From an uncultured Cellulomonas sp. (GTDB taxonomy: Bacteria; Actinomycetota; Actinomycetes; Actinomycetales; Cellulomonadaceae), in contig NZ_CANLTL010000013.1 of the NCBI RefSeq assembly GCF_947494015.1, positions 62,001 to 126,000 of the forward strand: DNA of 64,000 nt, written 5' to 3'. The notes under the pieces are model-generated. The model saw nothing but the letters and a program-made list of their open reading frames with translations. It ran no database searches and was not told where the DNA came from. Below, piece by piece: positions 28,117 through 35,419 of this stretch (the stretch's first letter is position 1; every line of letters starts with the position of its first letter). The translations under genes and the position numbers were made by a program.

Positions 28117-29562
28117 GTGATGGCCAGGCAGCCCGGCCGGCCCCGGCCGGATCTGGTCGAGGTCGTGCTCGCCGAGGAGCCGGTGGCGGCGGGAGCACCG
28201 GTCGCCGACCAGGCCGCGGCCGGCACCGTGGCCCCCACCCGCACCCGCAGCCGCCGACGGCTCGCCGGGCTGGCCGCGGTGCTCGCGGTGGTCGTCGCCG
28301 TGCTCGGGTTCGCCGACGTCGTCGCGGAGCGTCGGGAGCGGGCGGCCCTCGCGGCCGTGGCGGACGTCCCGGGGCTGGTGCGCCCGCTGCCCGAGCCGCT
28401 CGCCGAGCTGTGGCGGCTGCCCCGTCGGTCCGGCATCACCGGGGTGCCCGGCCGCGTGGTCACCGTCCGGGACGACGCGCTGGTGGGTCTGGACGCGTCG
28501 ACGGGCGAGCAGCGGTGGTCGCTGCCGACGCCGGACGGCTACGCCGGGTGCGACACCGTCCCGGCCGCCGACGGACCGGGCACGCTCCTGTGCGTGGGGG
28601 TCGGTGACGGCGGCCCCCCGGGTGCCGGTGGGCTGGTCCTGCGCCCCGTCGACGCGACCGACGGCGCGGTGGGGGACCGGATGCCGGGTCCCACGAACCT
28701 GGTGGCCGGAGCAGCGGTCGAGCAGGACGTGGTGCTGGTCGGCGTGCTGGACGGGCGGCTGACGGTCGCCCGGCACGCCCTCCCCGACGGCACCGAGCGG
28801 TGGCGTGCTCCGATGGGTGACCTCGGCCTGTCGCGTGGGCTCGGCCTGCTCGACGTGCATGGCGACTCCGCCGTCGTCGCGGTCGAGGGTGCCACGTCGG
28901 TGGTGCTGGACGCCCGGGACGGCCGCGAGGTCGGTCGCTGGGTCGGGGACACCACGGGGGCCGGAGCCGCCGTCACCCGCGTGCGGGTCGTCAGCCATCC
29001 CGGCACCGGGTTCGGCGTGTGGCCGTCGCCGGCGTCCGGGCGCTGGTACCGGCCGGACGGCACCCCGGGCGCCGCGCTGGACGGGGAGCCGGTGGACGTC
29101 GACGTCGACGACGGCAGCGCGCCCGGGGTGGTGCTCCTGCGCTCGTCGGACGGCGACCGCCTGCGTGGTGTGGACGTCGCCACCGGAAGGGTGCGCTGGG
29201 AGCGGGCGGAGCCGTCCCAGGTCCTGATGCGGATGGGCGGGCGCGTGGTGGTGGTCGGCGACGACGGAGCGATCGCGGCGTGGGACCTGCAGACCGGCGA
29301 ACCGCACTGGTCGACGCCGCTCGGCGACGCCGGCGAGCCCCTGCTCACCGACCCGTTCACCGACGGGGTGCGGATCGCCGTGCCGGTCCGGTCCGGCGAC
29401 GACGCGCTGCAGCTGGCGACCATCCGGCTGGCGGACGGTCGCCGGCTCTGGACCTCGCCCCTGCCGCCGGGCTCGCACACCGTGGCGGTGCTCGGGGACC
29501 GGATCGTCGTGGTGGGTCCGCTCGACGGGGACCGCATCGAGAGCGTCGCCGTCCTCGGCTGA
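28117..29562 (+). CDS. Membrane-anchored PQQ-like beta-propeller protein, first paralogue
   Basis: A protein of about 481 residues with a cytoplasmic N-terminus (about 1-48), one membrane helix (about 49-68) and a large extracytoplasmic domain made of PQQ/WD-like propeller repeats. Repeats show the usual pattern of a buried strand plus GLDASTGEQRW, GVDVATGRVRWE, AWDLQTGEPHW and LADGRRLW, each ending in a Trp. No PQQ-dehydrogenase catalytic residues are visible, so it is more likely a binding or scaffold protein. Start is either GTG 28117 or ATG 28120, with a -10 hexamer right upstream and no ribosome binding site. It is paralogous to the next gene. Function unknown. Confidence 0.75.
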   Translation: MMARQPGRPRPDLVEVVLAEEPVAAGAPVADQAAAGTVAPTRTRSRRRLAGLAAVLAVVVAVLGFADVVAERRERAALAAVADVPGLVRPLPEPLAELWRLPRRSGITGVPGRVVTVRDDALVGLDASTGEQRWSLPTPDGYAGCDTVPAADGPGTLLCVGVGDGGPPGAGGLVLRPVDATDGAVGDRMPGPTNLVAGAAVEQDVVLVGVLDGRLTVARHALPDGTERWRAPMGDLGLSRGLGLLDVHGDSAVVAVEGATSVVLDARDGREVGRWVGDTTGAGAAVTRVRVVSHPGTGFGVWPSPASGRWYRPDGTPGAALDGEPVDVDVDDGSAPGVVLLRSSDGDRLRGVDVATGRVRWERAEPSQVLMRMGGRVVVVGDDGAIAAWDLQTGEPHWSTPLGDAGEPLLTDPFTDGVRIAVPVRSGDDALQLATIRLADGRRLWTSPLPPGSHTVAVLGDRIVVVGPLDGDRIESVAVLG

Positions 29563-29627
29563 CCCGCTCCACGCCGGCGCGGCGCCACGCTCGCGCCGGC
29601 GGGGGACCGCCGGGCGACCGTCGTGCC

Positions 29628-29633
29628 TAGGGT
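29628..29633 (+). promoter_or_regulatory. Leaderless promoter of the second beta-propeller gene
   Basis: TAGGGT ends six bases before the ATG at 29640, the same layout as its paralogue at 28105. The two paralogues therefore probably have separate but similar promoters. Confidence 0.5.
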
Positions 29634-29639
29634 GGGCCG

Positions 29640-31157
29640 ATGGCACGGGGCGACGAGCGTCCGGTCGAGGTGGTGCTCGACGACGGACCGGCCGAGGACG
29701 GGCGCCGGACGGGACGCGGGGCCGGGCCGGGCGGCCCAGCGGGGAGTCCCGGCGGACCCGACGAGGCCGGCGCGGTCCGGCGTCGTCGACGGCGGGCGCG
29801 GTGGGTCGCGGCCGGCGTCGTGCTGGTCGTGGCGGTGCTGGCGGTGGCCGACCTGGTCGGGGAGCGCCGCGAGCGAGCCCGGCTCGAGGCGTTCTCGGAC
29901 GTCCCCGGTGTGGTGGCCTCGCTCGCCGAGCCGCTCGAGGAGCGGTGGCGCACGGCGGCCACCGAGGCGGTCACCGCGGTGGGGGGCGTGCTGGTGACCG
30001 TCGACCCGCGCGAGGCAGCCGTCGTCGGCCGGGACCTGGGCTCCGGTGCGCGGCGGTGGGCCGTGCCCGTGGCCGACGGCGTCCCGGTGGACGCCGTGCA
30101 GTGCCCGCTGGTCGTCCCCGCGGGGAGCAGCACAGGCGCACGCACCGGGACAGGCGCAGGTCGCGGCGGTGGCACGGTGCTGTGCTCGGGCCTCGGTGCG
30201 GGGGGTGGCGCGACGTTCTTCGGCGGGCTGGACGCCGTGGACGTGCGCACCGGGGACCGGCTCGCGCCCGTGGAGACGCCAGGTGTCGTGACCGGGATGG
30301 GCGCCGTCGACGGCGACGTCGTCGTGGCCCAGCGGGACCCCGACGTCGCGGACGCGCTCGCCGTGTCGCGGCGCGACGTCGTCACCGGCCAGCTGCGCTG
30401 GGCGGTGCCCGTGCGCGACGTCGGCCCGATGTCGGCTTCGCTGACCTCGGGCGACCGTGCGGTCGTCGTCCTCGAGGGGTCCCGGACCGTCGTCCTGGAC
30501 GCGTCCGACGGCCGCGAGCTCGCACGAGGTGCGGTGGACACCCGACCGGCCGCGGTCGGCACCCCGACCGAGACCGCCCGGGTGGTGAGCCGACCGGGCG
30601 CCGGCTTCGGCATCTGGGCGTCGCGGTACGCGGGCCGCTGGTACACGCCCGACGGCGCCGCGGGTCCCGACCTCGGGGGAGCCCCGGTCCAGCCGGACGT
30701 CGACGACGCGAGCGTGCCGGGGATCCTGCTGCTGCTCACCCGGGGCGAGGAGCGACTACGCGCGGTCGACGTGGCGACCGGGGCCTCGCTGTGGGAGCGA
30801 CCGGCGCCGGCCCGCGTGCTCGTGTCGCTCGCCGGTCAGGTGGTGGTCACCGCGGACGGTCGGCTGCGGGCGCTGGACCTGCTCACCGGTGAGCCGCGAT
30901 GGGACGTCGCGCTCGACCCGGGCGAGGAGCCGCAGCGCGGCGAGGCGTACACCGACGGGCTGCGGGTCGCCCTGCGCGGCACCGGTGCGGACGGGCGGCT
31001 GCGCCTGACCGCCTACGACCTGGCCGACGGCGACCGGCTGTGGCGGGCGCCGCTGCCCGCCGACGCGGACTTCCTCAGCCGTGCGGGCAACCGGGTGGCG
31101 GCCGTCGGGCGCCCCGGTGACGGGACGGGGGACAGCCTGATCGTGCTCGGCTCGTAG
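29640..31157 (+). CDS. Membrane-anchored PQQ-like beta-propeller protein, second paralogue
   Basis: A 505-residue paralogue of the preceding gene with the same architecture: Gly-Arg-rich cytoplasmic start, membrane helix at about 55-75, the juxtamembrane motif GERRERA and an extracytoplasmic propeller. Shared landmarks include VVLDASDGRE, PGAGFGIW, GRWYTPDG, the VDVATGASLWERP repeat, LDLLTGEPRW and an end of SLIVLG. Divergence is substantial, so the duplication is not recent. A Gly-Thr-Ala-rich insertion (about 162-180) containing a GTGAG repeat is missing from the first copy. Function unknown. Confidence 0.75.
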   Translation: MARGDERPVEVVLDDGPAEDGRRTGRGAGPGGPAGSPGGPDEAGAVRRRRRRARWVAAGVVLVVAVLAVADLVGERRERARLEAFSDVPGVVASLAEPLEERWRTAATEAVTAVGGVLVTVDPREAAVVGRDLGSGARRWAVPVADGVPVDAVQCPLVVPAGSSTGARTGTGAGRGGGTVLCSGLGAGGGATFFGGLDAVDVRTGDRLAPVETPGVVTGMGAVDGDVVVAQRDPDVADALAVSRRDVVTGQLRWAVPVRDVGPMSASLTSGDRAVVVLEGSRTVVLDASDGRELARGAVDTRPAAVGTPTETARVVSRPGAGFGIWASRYAGRWYTPDGAAGPDLGGAPVQPDVDDASVPGILLLLTRGEERLRAVDVATGASLWERPAPARVLVSLAGQVVVTADGRLRALDLLTGEPRWDVALDPGEEPQRGEAYTDGLRVALRGTGADGRLRLTAYDLADGDRLWRAPLPADADFLSRAGNRVAAVGRPGDGTGDSLIVLGS

Positions 31158-31178
31158 TCCCCGTCAGGGCGCCCTGCC

Positions 31179-32213
31179 TCACCCCTCGCCCAGCACGCGC
31201 GCCACCTCGGGCAGCGCTCGCGGGTCCGTCTGCACGAGCAGCGTCGTCACCGCCGTGGAGCGCCAGGCCGGCAGCTGCGCCCGGACGACGTCGGCCGGCC
31301 CGACCAGGGCGATCTCCTGCACGAGCTCGAGCGGCACCGCGGCGGCCGCCTCGGCCCGGCGACCGGCGAGGTAGTGCGCCTGCACCTCGTCGCACACGTC
31401 CCCGTAGCCGAGCCGGTCCAGCGCGTCGCGGTGGAAGTTGGCTCCCGGTGCCCCCATCCCGCCCGCGTACAGCGCGACGAACGGCCGCACGACGTCGGCG
31501 GCCCGCTCGACGTCGTCGCCGAGCACGACGGGGACGGTGGCGGTGACCTCGAAGCCCTCGGCCGGCGAGCGCGCGCCGTCCCGCCGGGCGAAGCCGTCGG
31601 CGAGGTGCTCGCGGAAGGTGGCGTCCATCCGCGGGGAGTAGAACAGCGGCAGCCAGCCGTCGGCGATCTCGGCGGCGAGGGCGATGTTGCGCGGTCCCTG
31701 CGCGGCGAGGTGGATCGGCAGGTCGGCCCGCAGCGGGTGCACGGTCGAGCGCAGCGGCTTGCCCAGCCCCGCACCACCGGGGTACGGCAGCCGGTAGAAC
31801 TCCCCGTCCGCGGTCACCGGCGCCTCGCGCCGCAGTACGTCGCGCACGACTGCGACGTACTCCCGGGTCCGGGCCAGCGGGCGCGGGTACGGCTGGCCGT
31901 ACCAGCCCTCCACCACCTGCGGGCCGGACGCGCCCAGGCCGAGCGTGAACCGCCCGCCCGAGAGGTGGTCGAGGGTGAGCGCGGCCATCGCCGCCGCCGT
32001 CGGGGTGCGCGCGGCCATCTGCGCGATCGCGGTGCCCAGCCGGACGCGCCGGGTGCGCGCCCCCCACCACGCGAGCGGGGTGAGGGCGTCCGAGCCGTAC
32101 GCCTCGGCGGTCCACACCGAGTCGAACCCGAGATCGTCCGCCGCCACGACCGCCTCGGCGGCACCCGGGGGCGGTCCGGCCGACCAGTAGCCGGTGTGGT
32201 ACCCCAGGCGCAT
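31179..32213 (-). CDS. LLM-class F420-dependent oxidoreductase
   Basis: A 344-residue member of the luciferase-like monooxygenase superfamily, F420-type. The TIM barrel begins MRLGYHTGYW. FDSVWTAEAYGSDALTPLAWWGART is the conserved strand-helix, followed by LGTAIAQMAARTP and LDHLSGGRFTLGLGASGPQVVEGWYGQPY. These features match F420-dependent enzymes similar to mycobacterial Rv3520c-like proteins. GGAGG precedes the ATG. It lies just downstream of cysE on the same strand with 44 bases between, so it may be co-transcribed with cysK-cysE. The substrate is unknown. Confidence 0.85.
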   Translation of the reverse strand: MRLGYHTGYWSAGPPPGAAEAVVAADDLGFDSVWTAEAYGSDALTPLAWWGARTRRVRLGTAIAQMAARTPTAAAMAALTLDHLSGGRFTLGLGASGPQVVEGWYGQPYPRPLARTREYVAVVRDVLRREAPVTADGEFYRLPYPGGAGLGKPLRSTVHPLRADLPIHLAAQGPRNIALAAEIADGWLPLFYSPRMDATFREHLADGFARRDGARSPAEGFEVTATVPVVLGDDVERAADVVRPFVALYAGGMGAPGANFHRDALDRLGYGDVCDEVQAHYLAGRRAEAAAAVPLELVQEIALVGPADVVRAQLPAWRSTAVTTLLVQTDPRALPEVARVLGEG

Positions 32214-32257
32214 CGCTGCCTCCGGTGTCGATGGGTCCGGCGGCCGCTGCCCGGACC

Positions 32258-32842
32258 TCAGATGTACATCGCCGGGTCGTCGACGTCCGCGGCATCGGGC
32301 AGCGTACGGGGCTGGGTGCGGACCCGGGCGGGCACGCCGACCGCGACCGACCCCGGCGGGACGTCGGCGATCACGACGGCGTTCGCGCCGATCTGCGCGC
32401 CGTCGCCGATCCACACCGGCCCCAGCACCTTCGCCCCCGCCCCCACCACGACGCCGTCGCCCAGGCTGGGGTGCCGTTTCCCGCGCCGCATCGCCTTGCC
32501 GCCCAGCGTCGCGCCGTGGAAGAGCACGACGTCGTCGCCGACCTCGGCGGTCTCGCCGATGACCACGCCCATGCCGTGGTCGATGAACAGGCGTCGGCCG
32601 ATGCGCGCGCCGGGGTGGATCTCGATCCCGGTGGCCGCCCGCACCGCCTGCGAGAGCAGTCGGGCGGGCAGCCGCAGACCCGGCTCGCGCCACATCCGGT
32701 GCGCGACTCGGTAGCCCCAGACGGCGTGCACCCCGGGGTAGCCGAGGGCCACCTCGGCGAGCGACCGGGCGGCGGGGTCGCGCCGGACCGCCGCGTCCAG
32801 GTCCTCGCGCAGCACACCGAGGAAGCGGCGCAGTCGTGTCAT
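32258..32842 (-). CDS. cysE: Serine O-acetyltransferase
   Basis: Makes O-acetylserine from serine and acetyl-CoA, the first committed step to cysteine. At 194 residues it is the short (EpsC-like) form. The N-terminal helical part ([33 protein letters not shown]) precedes the left-handed beta-helix built of hexapeptide repeats ([31 protein letters not shown]), with catalytic Asp-His in IDHGMG. It lies 34 bases downstream of cysK, so the two form the classic pair. The ATG at 32842 has no clear ribosome binding site, but a six-codon ORF ends on it (see 32839-32859). The last residues, DDPAMYI, resemble the CysK-binding C-terminal Ile. Confidence 0.92.
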   Translation of the reverse strand: MTRLRRFLGVLREDLDAAVRRDPAARSLAEVALGYPGVHAVWGYRVAHRMWREPGLRLPARLLSQAVRAATGIEIHPGARIGRRLFIDHGMGVVIGETAEVGDDVVLFHGATLGGKAMRRGKRHPSLGDGVVVGAGAKVLGPVWIGDGAQIGANAVVIADVPPGSVAVGVPARVRTQPRTLPDAADVDDPAMYI

Positions 32843-32863
32843 GGGAGCAGTCGTGTCATCGGA
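32830..32863 (-). repeat. 17-bp tandem duplication at the cysE start
   Basis: Two adjacent 17-bp copies differing at one base (32830-32846 and 32847-32863) cover the cysE initiation region. The upstream copy carries its own ATG followed by ACACGACTGC, as the true start does. The 17-base period shifts the frame, so the upstream ATG opens a different reading frame. Confidence 0.7.
32839..32859 (-). CDS. Six-codon ORF coupled to cysE
   Basis: The duplicated ATG at 32859 opens a reading frame encoding MTRLLP and stops at a TGA that overlaps the cysE start in the form ATGA. Terminating ribosomes could re-initiate on cysE, which lacks a visible ribosome binding site. It lies in the 34-base gap after the cysK stop. 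Whether it is translated is unknown. Confidence 0.35.
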   Translation of the reverse strand: MTRLLP

Positions 32864-32876
32864 GCGGGCGGCCGCG

Positions 32877-33812
32877 TCAGTCGAGGAGGTCGGCGTAGAG
32901 GATGGAGGACAGGTACCGCTCGCCGTAGGAGGGCACGATGACCACGATGAGCTTGCCCGCGTTCTCGGGGCGGTGGGCCACCTGGACGGCCGCGTGCACC
33001 GCCGCGCCGGACGAGAGCCCGACCAGCAGTCCCTCGCGCCGGGCGGCGTCGCGCGCGACGGCGACCGAGGTGTCGGCGTCGACGTCGATGATCTCGTCGT
33101 AGACCTCGCGGTCGAGGATCTCCGGCACGAAGTTGGCGCCGATGCCCTGGATCTTGTGCGGTCCGGGAGCGCCGCCGTTGAGGATCGGGGACTCGGCCGG
33201 CTCGACCCCGATGATCTGCACACCGGGCTTGCGCTCCTTGAGCACCTGGCCCACCCCGGTGATGGTGCCGCCGGTGCCGATGCCGGCGACCACCACGTCC
33301 ACGGCGCCGTCGGTGTCGGCCCAGATCTCCTCCGCCGTCGTGCGGCGGTGGATCTCGGGGTTGGCGGCGTTGGCGAACTGGCGCGCCAGGATCGCGCCCG
33401 GGCGCTCGGCGACGATCTGCTCGGCCTGCTCGACGGCGCCCCGCATGCCGCCGGCGCCGGGGGTCAGGACCAGCTCGGCGCCGTAGGCGCGCAGCAGCGC
33501 ACGGCGCTCCTTCGACATCGTCTCCGGCATCGCGAGCACGACGTCGTAGCCACGCGCCGCGCCGACCATCGCGAGCGCGATGCCGGTGTTGCCCGAGGTC
33601 GCCTCGACGATGGTGCCGCCGGGCGGCAGCTCGCCGGAGGCCTCGGCGGCGTCGATGATCGCGACGCCGATGCGGTCCTTGACCGAGCTGGCCGGGTTGT
33701 AGAACTCGAGCTTGGCCACGACGGTGGCGCCGGCGCCCTCGGTCAGTCGGTTGAGCCGGACCAGCGGGGTGTTGCCGACCAGTGCGGTGACGTCGTCATA
33801 GATGCGGGCCAT
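32877..33812 (-). CDS. cysK: Cysteine synthase A (O-acetylserine sulfhydrylase)
   Basis: PLP enzyme making cysteine from O-acetylserine and sulfide. It has 311 residues. The Schiff-base Lys45 lies in [23 protein letters not shown] is the substrate-binding loop, [12 protein letters not shown] binds the PLP phosphate, and the ending [12 protein letters not shown] is typical of CysK. AAGAGGACCC precedes the ATG. The gene heads a cysK-cysE operon, with a 260-base leader downstream of a cysteine-rich leader peptide, suggesting attenuation by cysteine supply. Confidence 0.95.
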   Translation of the reverse strand: MARIYDDVTALVGNTPLVRLNRLTEGAGATVVAKLEFYNPASSVKDRIGVAIIDAAEASGELPPGGTIVEATSGNTGIALAMVGAARGYDVVLAMPETMSKERRALLRAYGAELVLTPGAGGMRGAVEQAEQIVAERPGAILARQFANAANPEIHRRTTAEEIWADTDGAVDVVVAGIGTGGTITGVGQVLKERKPGVQIIGVEPAESPILNGGAPGPHKIQGIGANFVPEILDREVYDEIIDVDADTSVAVARDAARREGLLVGLSSGAAVHAAVQVAHRPENAGKLIVVIVPSYGERYLSSILYADLLD

Positions 33813-33949
33813 GGGTCCTCTTCTCGGATGCGGAGCCGCCGGGCGGCCGGTGAGCTGGGGGTGGAACGTCGGGGCGCGGGCCGGGTGTTCCCGGGAGCCG
33901 GGAGCCGGGAGCCGGGGCCGTCGGGCTCCTGCGACCGGCGGTGCTCGTG

Positions 33950-33989
33950 CGCACGGCCTGCACGGGGGCGCGGTCCCCGCGGCCGTGCG
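33950..33989 (-). terminator. Second inverted repeat in the cysK leader
   Basis: A perfect 9-bp repeat CGCACGGCC/GGCCGTGCG (33950-33958 and 33981-33989) encloses a 22-base GC-rich loop. It lies between the leader-peptide hairpin and cysK and could act as the terminator or anti-structure of an attenuator. Confidence 0.5.
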
Positions 33990-34024
33990 GGTCTGCGGTG
34001 GGCGGGCGCGGTGGCGGGTGGGGC

Positions 34025-34071
34025 GAGCGCTGACCGTCGTCGCGCGGGCGGCGAGGCAGGGGTCAGCGCTC
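34025..34071 (-). promoter_or_regulatory. Attenuator-type hairpin abutting the cysK leader peptide stop codon
   Basis: A perfect 11-bp stem (arms 34025-34035 and 34061-34071, 25-base loop). On the transcript the first arm begins with the last base of the leader peptide's TAG stop codon. A ribosome stopping at the last Cys codons or at the stop would cover or free this arm, which is the geometry expected of translation-coupled attenuation. Confidence 0.6.
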
Positions 34072-34142
34072 TACCGACACCGACAGCCGTGCAGCGCCCC
34101 GGTGTGCGCGGCGAGGGACCGACCCCGGTGGCAGCGGTGCAC
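34071..34142 (-). CDS. Cysteine-rich leader peptide of the cysK-cysE operon
   Basis: A 23-codon ORF with a GTG start preceded by GAGAAGGGA. It begins VHRCHRGRSL and ends LHGCRCR, with Cys at positions 4, 20 and 22, so two Cys codons lie within the last four. The stop codon merges with an 11-bp hairpin. It is 258 bases upstream of cysK, with a TACGGT promoter element about 40 bases before it. The final bases TGTCGGTAG are identical to those of the leader ORF ending at 57758. A role as cysteine-sensing leader peptide is inferred from composition, position and structure. Confidence 0.72.
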   Translation of the reverse strand: MHRCHRGRSLAAHTGALHGCRCR

Positions 34143-34306
34143 GGTGGTCCCTTCTCGCTCGTCGGTGGCGTGGCTGCGGTGACCGTATCGGCTGGGCTCG
34201 GCGGGTGCCAAGACGGCGACCGCCGCCCACCGGCGGGTCTCGGCGCACACGATCGCCGCGCCTGCGGCAGGCTGGTGCCAGCACGCCCGACGACGAAAGG
34301 CCCACC

Positions 34307-34783
34307 ATGAAGCGAACTCTCGTGACCGCCGCCGCCGCTGCGCTGCTCCTGGGCGGGTGCGCGACCGGCGAGACCGGCCACCTGGACCCCGAGATCTACC
34401 CCGAGCTCGCCGCACCGCTGGCGGCGGGGGAGACGGTGGCCGGGCAGGTCGAGCCCGACGTCGACGACGAGCCGGACCAGGACCAGCAGGAGGCGGGGGA
34501 CGACGGCGTGAACGTCGAGGTCGTGGACGCCTTCAACGAGGCGGCCGAGGAGCAGTCCTGGTACGCCGAGATCATCCGCGTCGACGTGGCGGGGGAGTCG
34601 GTGGTCGTCTCGACCCGCCTGCTGCCCGGCGACCCGGCCGTGCTGCAGGTCTGCGACACCGCCTCCGCGGTCGGCGAGAGGCTGGGGCTGACGTCGCTCA
34701 ACGTCGAGGTGGTCGACATCGAGGACACCGTGCTGTCCGGGCGTGCGGCCGGCGACGAGGAGTGCGCCGTCGCGCTGAGCTGA
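34307..34783 (+). CDS. Hypothetical acidic lipoprotein
   Basis: A 158-residue lipoprotein. MKRTLVTAAAAALLLGGC is a complete lipoprotein signal with Cys18. An acidic linker (DVDDEPDQDQQEAGDDG) follows, then a small alpha/beta domain (VEVVDAFNEAAEEQSWYAEIIRVDVAGESVVVSTRL and two later cysteines in VCDTA and EECAVAL). GAAAGG precedes the ATG. I do not recognise the family. It stands between the divergent cysK leader and the marR gene. Confidence 0.7.
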   Translation: MKRTLVTAAAAALLLGGCATGETGHLDPEIYPELAAPLAAGETVAGQVEPDVDDEPDQDQQEAGDDGVNVEVVDAFNEAAEEQSWYAEIIRVDVAGESVVVSTRLLPGDPAVLQVCDTASAVGERLGLTSLNVEVVDIEDTVLSGRAAGDEECAVALS

Positions 34784-34870
34784 CGCCGCCGTGAGCCGAC
34801 GCCGCGCGCCGGTCCGACGGTCGGCCGGGTCCCGCGGTCGGCCTCGCCCTACCGTGGACGAGCGCCCACT

Positions 34871-34897
34871 GTTGGATCCGCCCAACCGGTTTACGCT
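34871..34897 (+). promoter_or_regulatory. Dyad operator and leaderless promoter of the marR gene
   Basis: GTTGG-N6-CCAAC (34871-34886) and the overlapping palindrome AACCGGTT (34884-34891) lie directly before a TACGCT -10 hexamer (34892-34897). That hexamer ends six bases before the ATG at 34904. A MarR dimer bound here would block the promoter, so autoregulation is likely. Confidence 0.55.
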
Positions 34898-34903
34898 GCC
34901 GGC

Positions 34904-35410
34904 ATGACCAGCGCGGCCGACGGGCCTGGCGACGGGCCTGGCGACGACGACGCGGCTCGGCGGGTGGCGGCAGCACTGGCGGTCAACGACGCGCTCGGTC
35001 GGGTGCTGCGGTGGGCCGGCCGCGGTGACGTCCGGCGTGACCTGCTCGGCCCCGCCGGGGCGGAGCTGACGCTCACGGACTCCTGGCTGCTCACCGCCGT
35101 CCACGACCGGCAACCGGTGCGGGCGTCGGACCTGGCGACGTGGCAGGGCGTCGACCGGTCGACGATCACGACCCAGGTCCGCCGTCTGGAGGACCGCGGA
35201 CTGGTCGCCCGGACGCCCGAGCCCGGGGACCGCCGCGCGTTCGCGCTGACGCTCACCCCGCGCGGCGCCCAGGTGCACCGGCGGATCACCCTCGCGGGTG
35301 CGACCGTGCTCGACCGGGCACTCGCGGGGTGGGACCCCGCCGCCCGCGAGGCACTGGCCGCCGCGCTGGGCAGGCTGGCCGAAGGCCTCGAGCACCGCGA
35401 CGGCCCCTGA
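34904..35410 (+). CDS. MarR-family transcriptional regulator
   Basis: A 168-residue winged-helix regulator. The recognition helix region is ASDLATWQGVDRSTITTQVRRLEDRGLV, and the wing contains TPEPGDRRAFALTLTPRGAQV, as usual for MarR. The N-terminal 20 residues are a Gly-Asp-rich extension. It appears leaderless with a dyad over its promoter. It converges on the cardiolipin synthase gene with nine bases between, and no obvious target gene is divergent from it, so the ligand and regulon are unknown. Confidence 0.88.
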   Translation: MTSAADGPGDGPGDDDAARRVAAALAVNDALGRVLRWAGRGDVRRDLLGPAGAELTLTDSWLLTAVHDRQPVRASDLATWQGVDRSTITTQVRRLEDRGLVARTPEPGDRRAFALTLTPRGAQVHRRITLAGATVLDRALAGWDPAAREALAAALGRLAEGLEHRDGP

Positions 35411-35419
35411 GCGCGGGGC

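Larger units (their letters stand above)
33813..34306. other. Gene-poor interval between cysK and the 34307 lipoprotein
   Basis: This 494-base stretch holds the cysK leader: a minus-strand promoter (TACGGT at 34182-34187), the leader peptide ORF, two inverted repeats and a GGGAGCC tandem repeat (about 33895-33918). The rightmost 100 bases also hold the plus-strand promoter region of the lipoprotein gene, including a small GCCTG/CAGGC hairpin. No other gene is supported. Confidence 0.7.
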
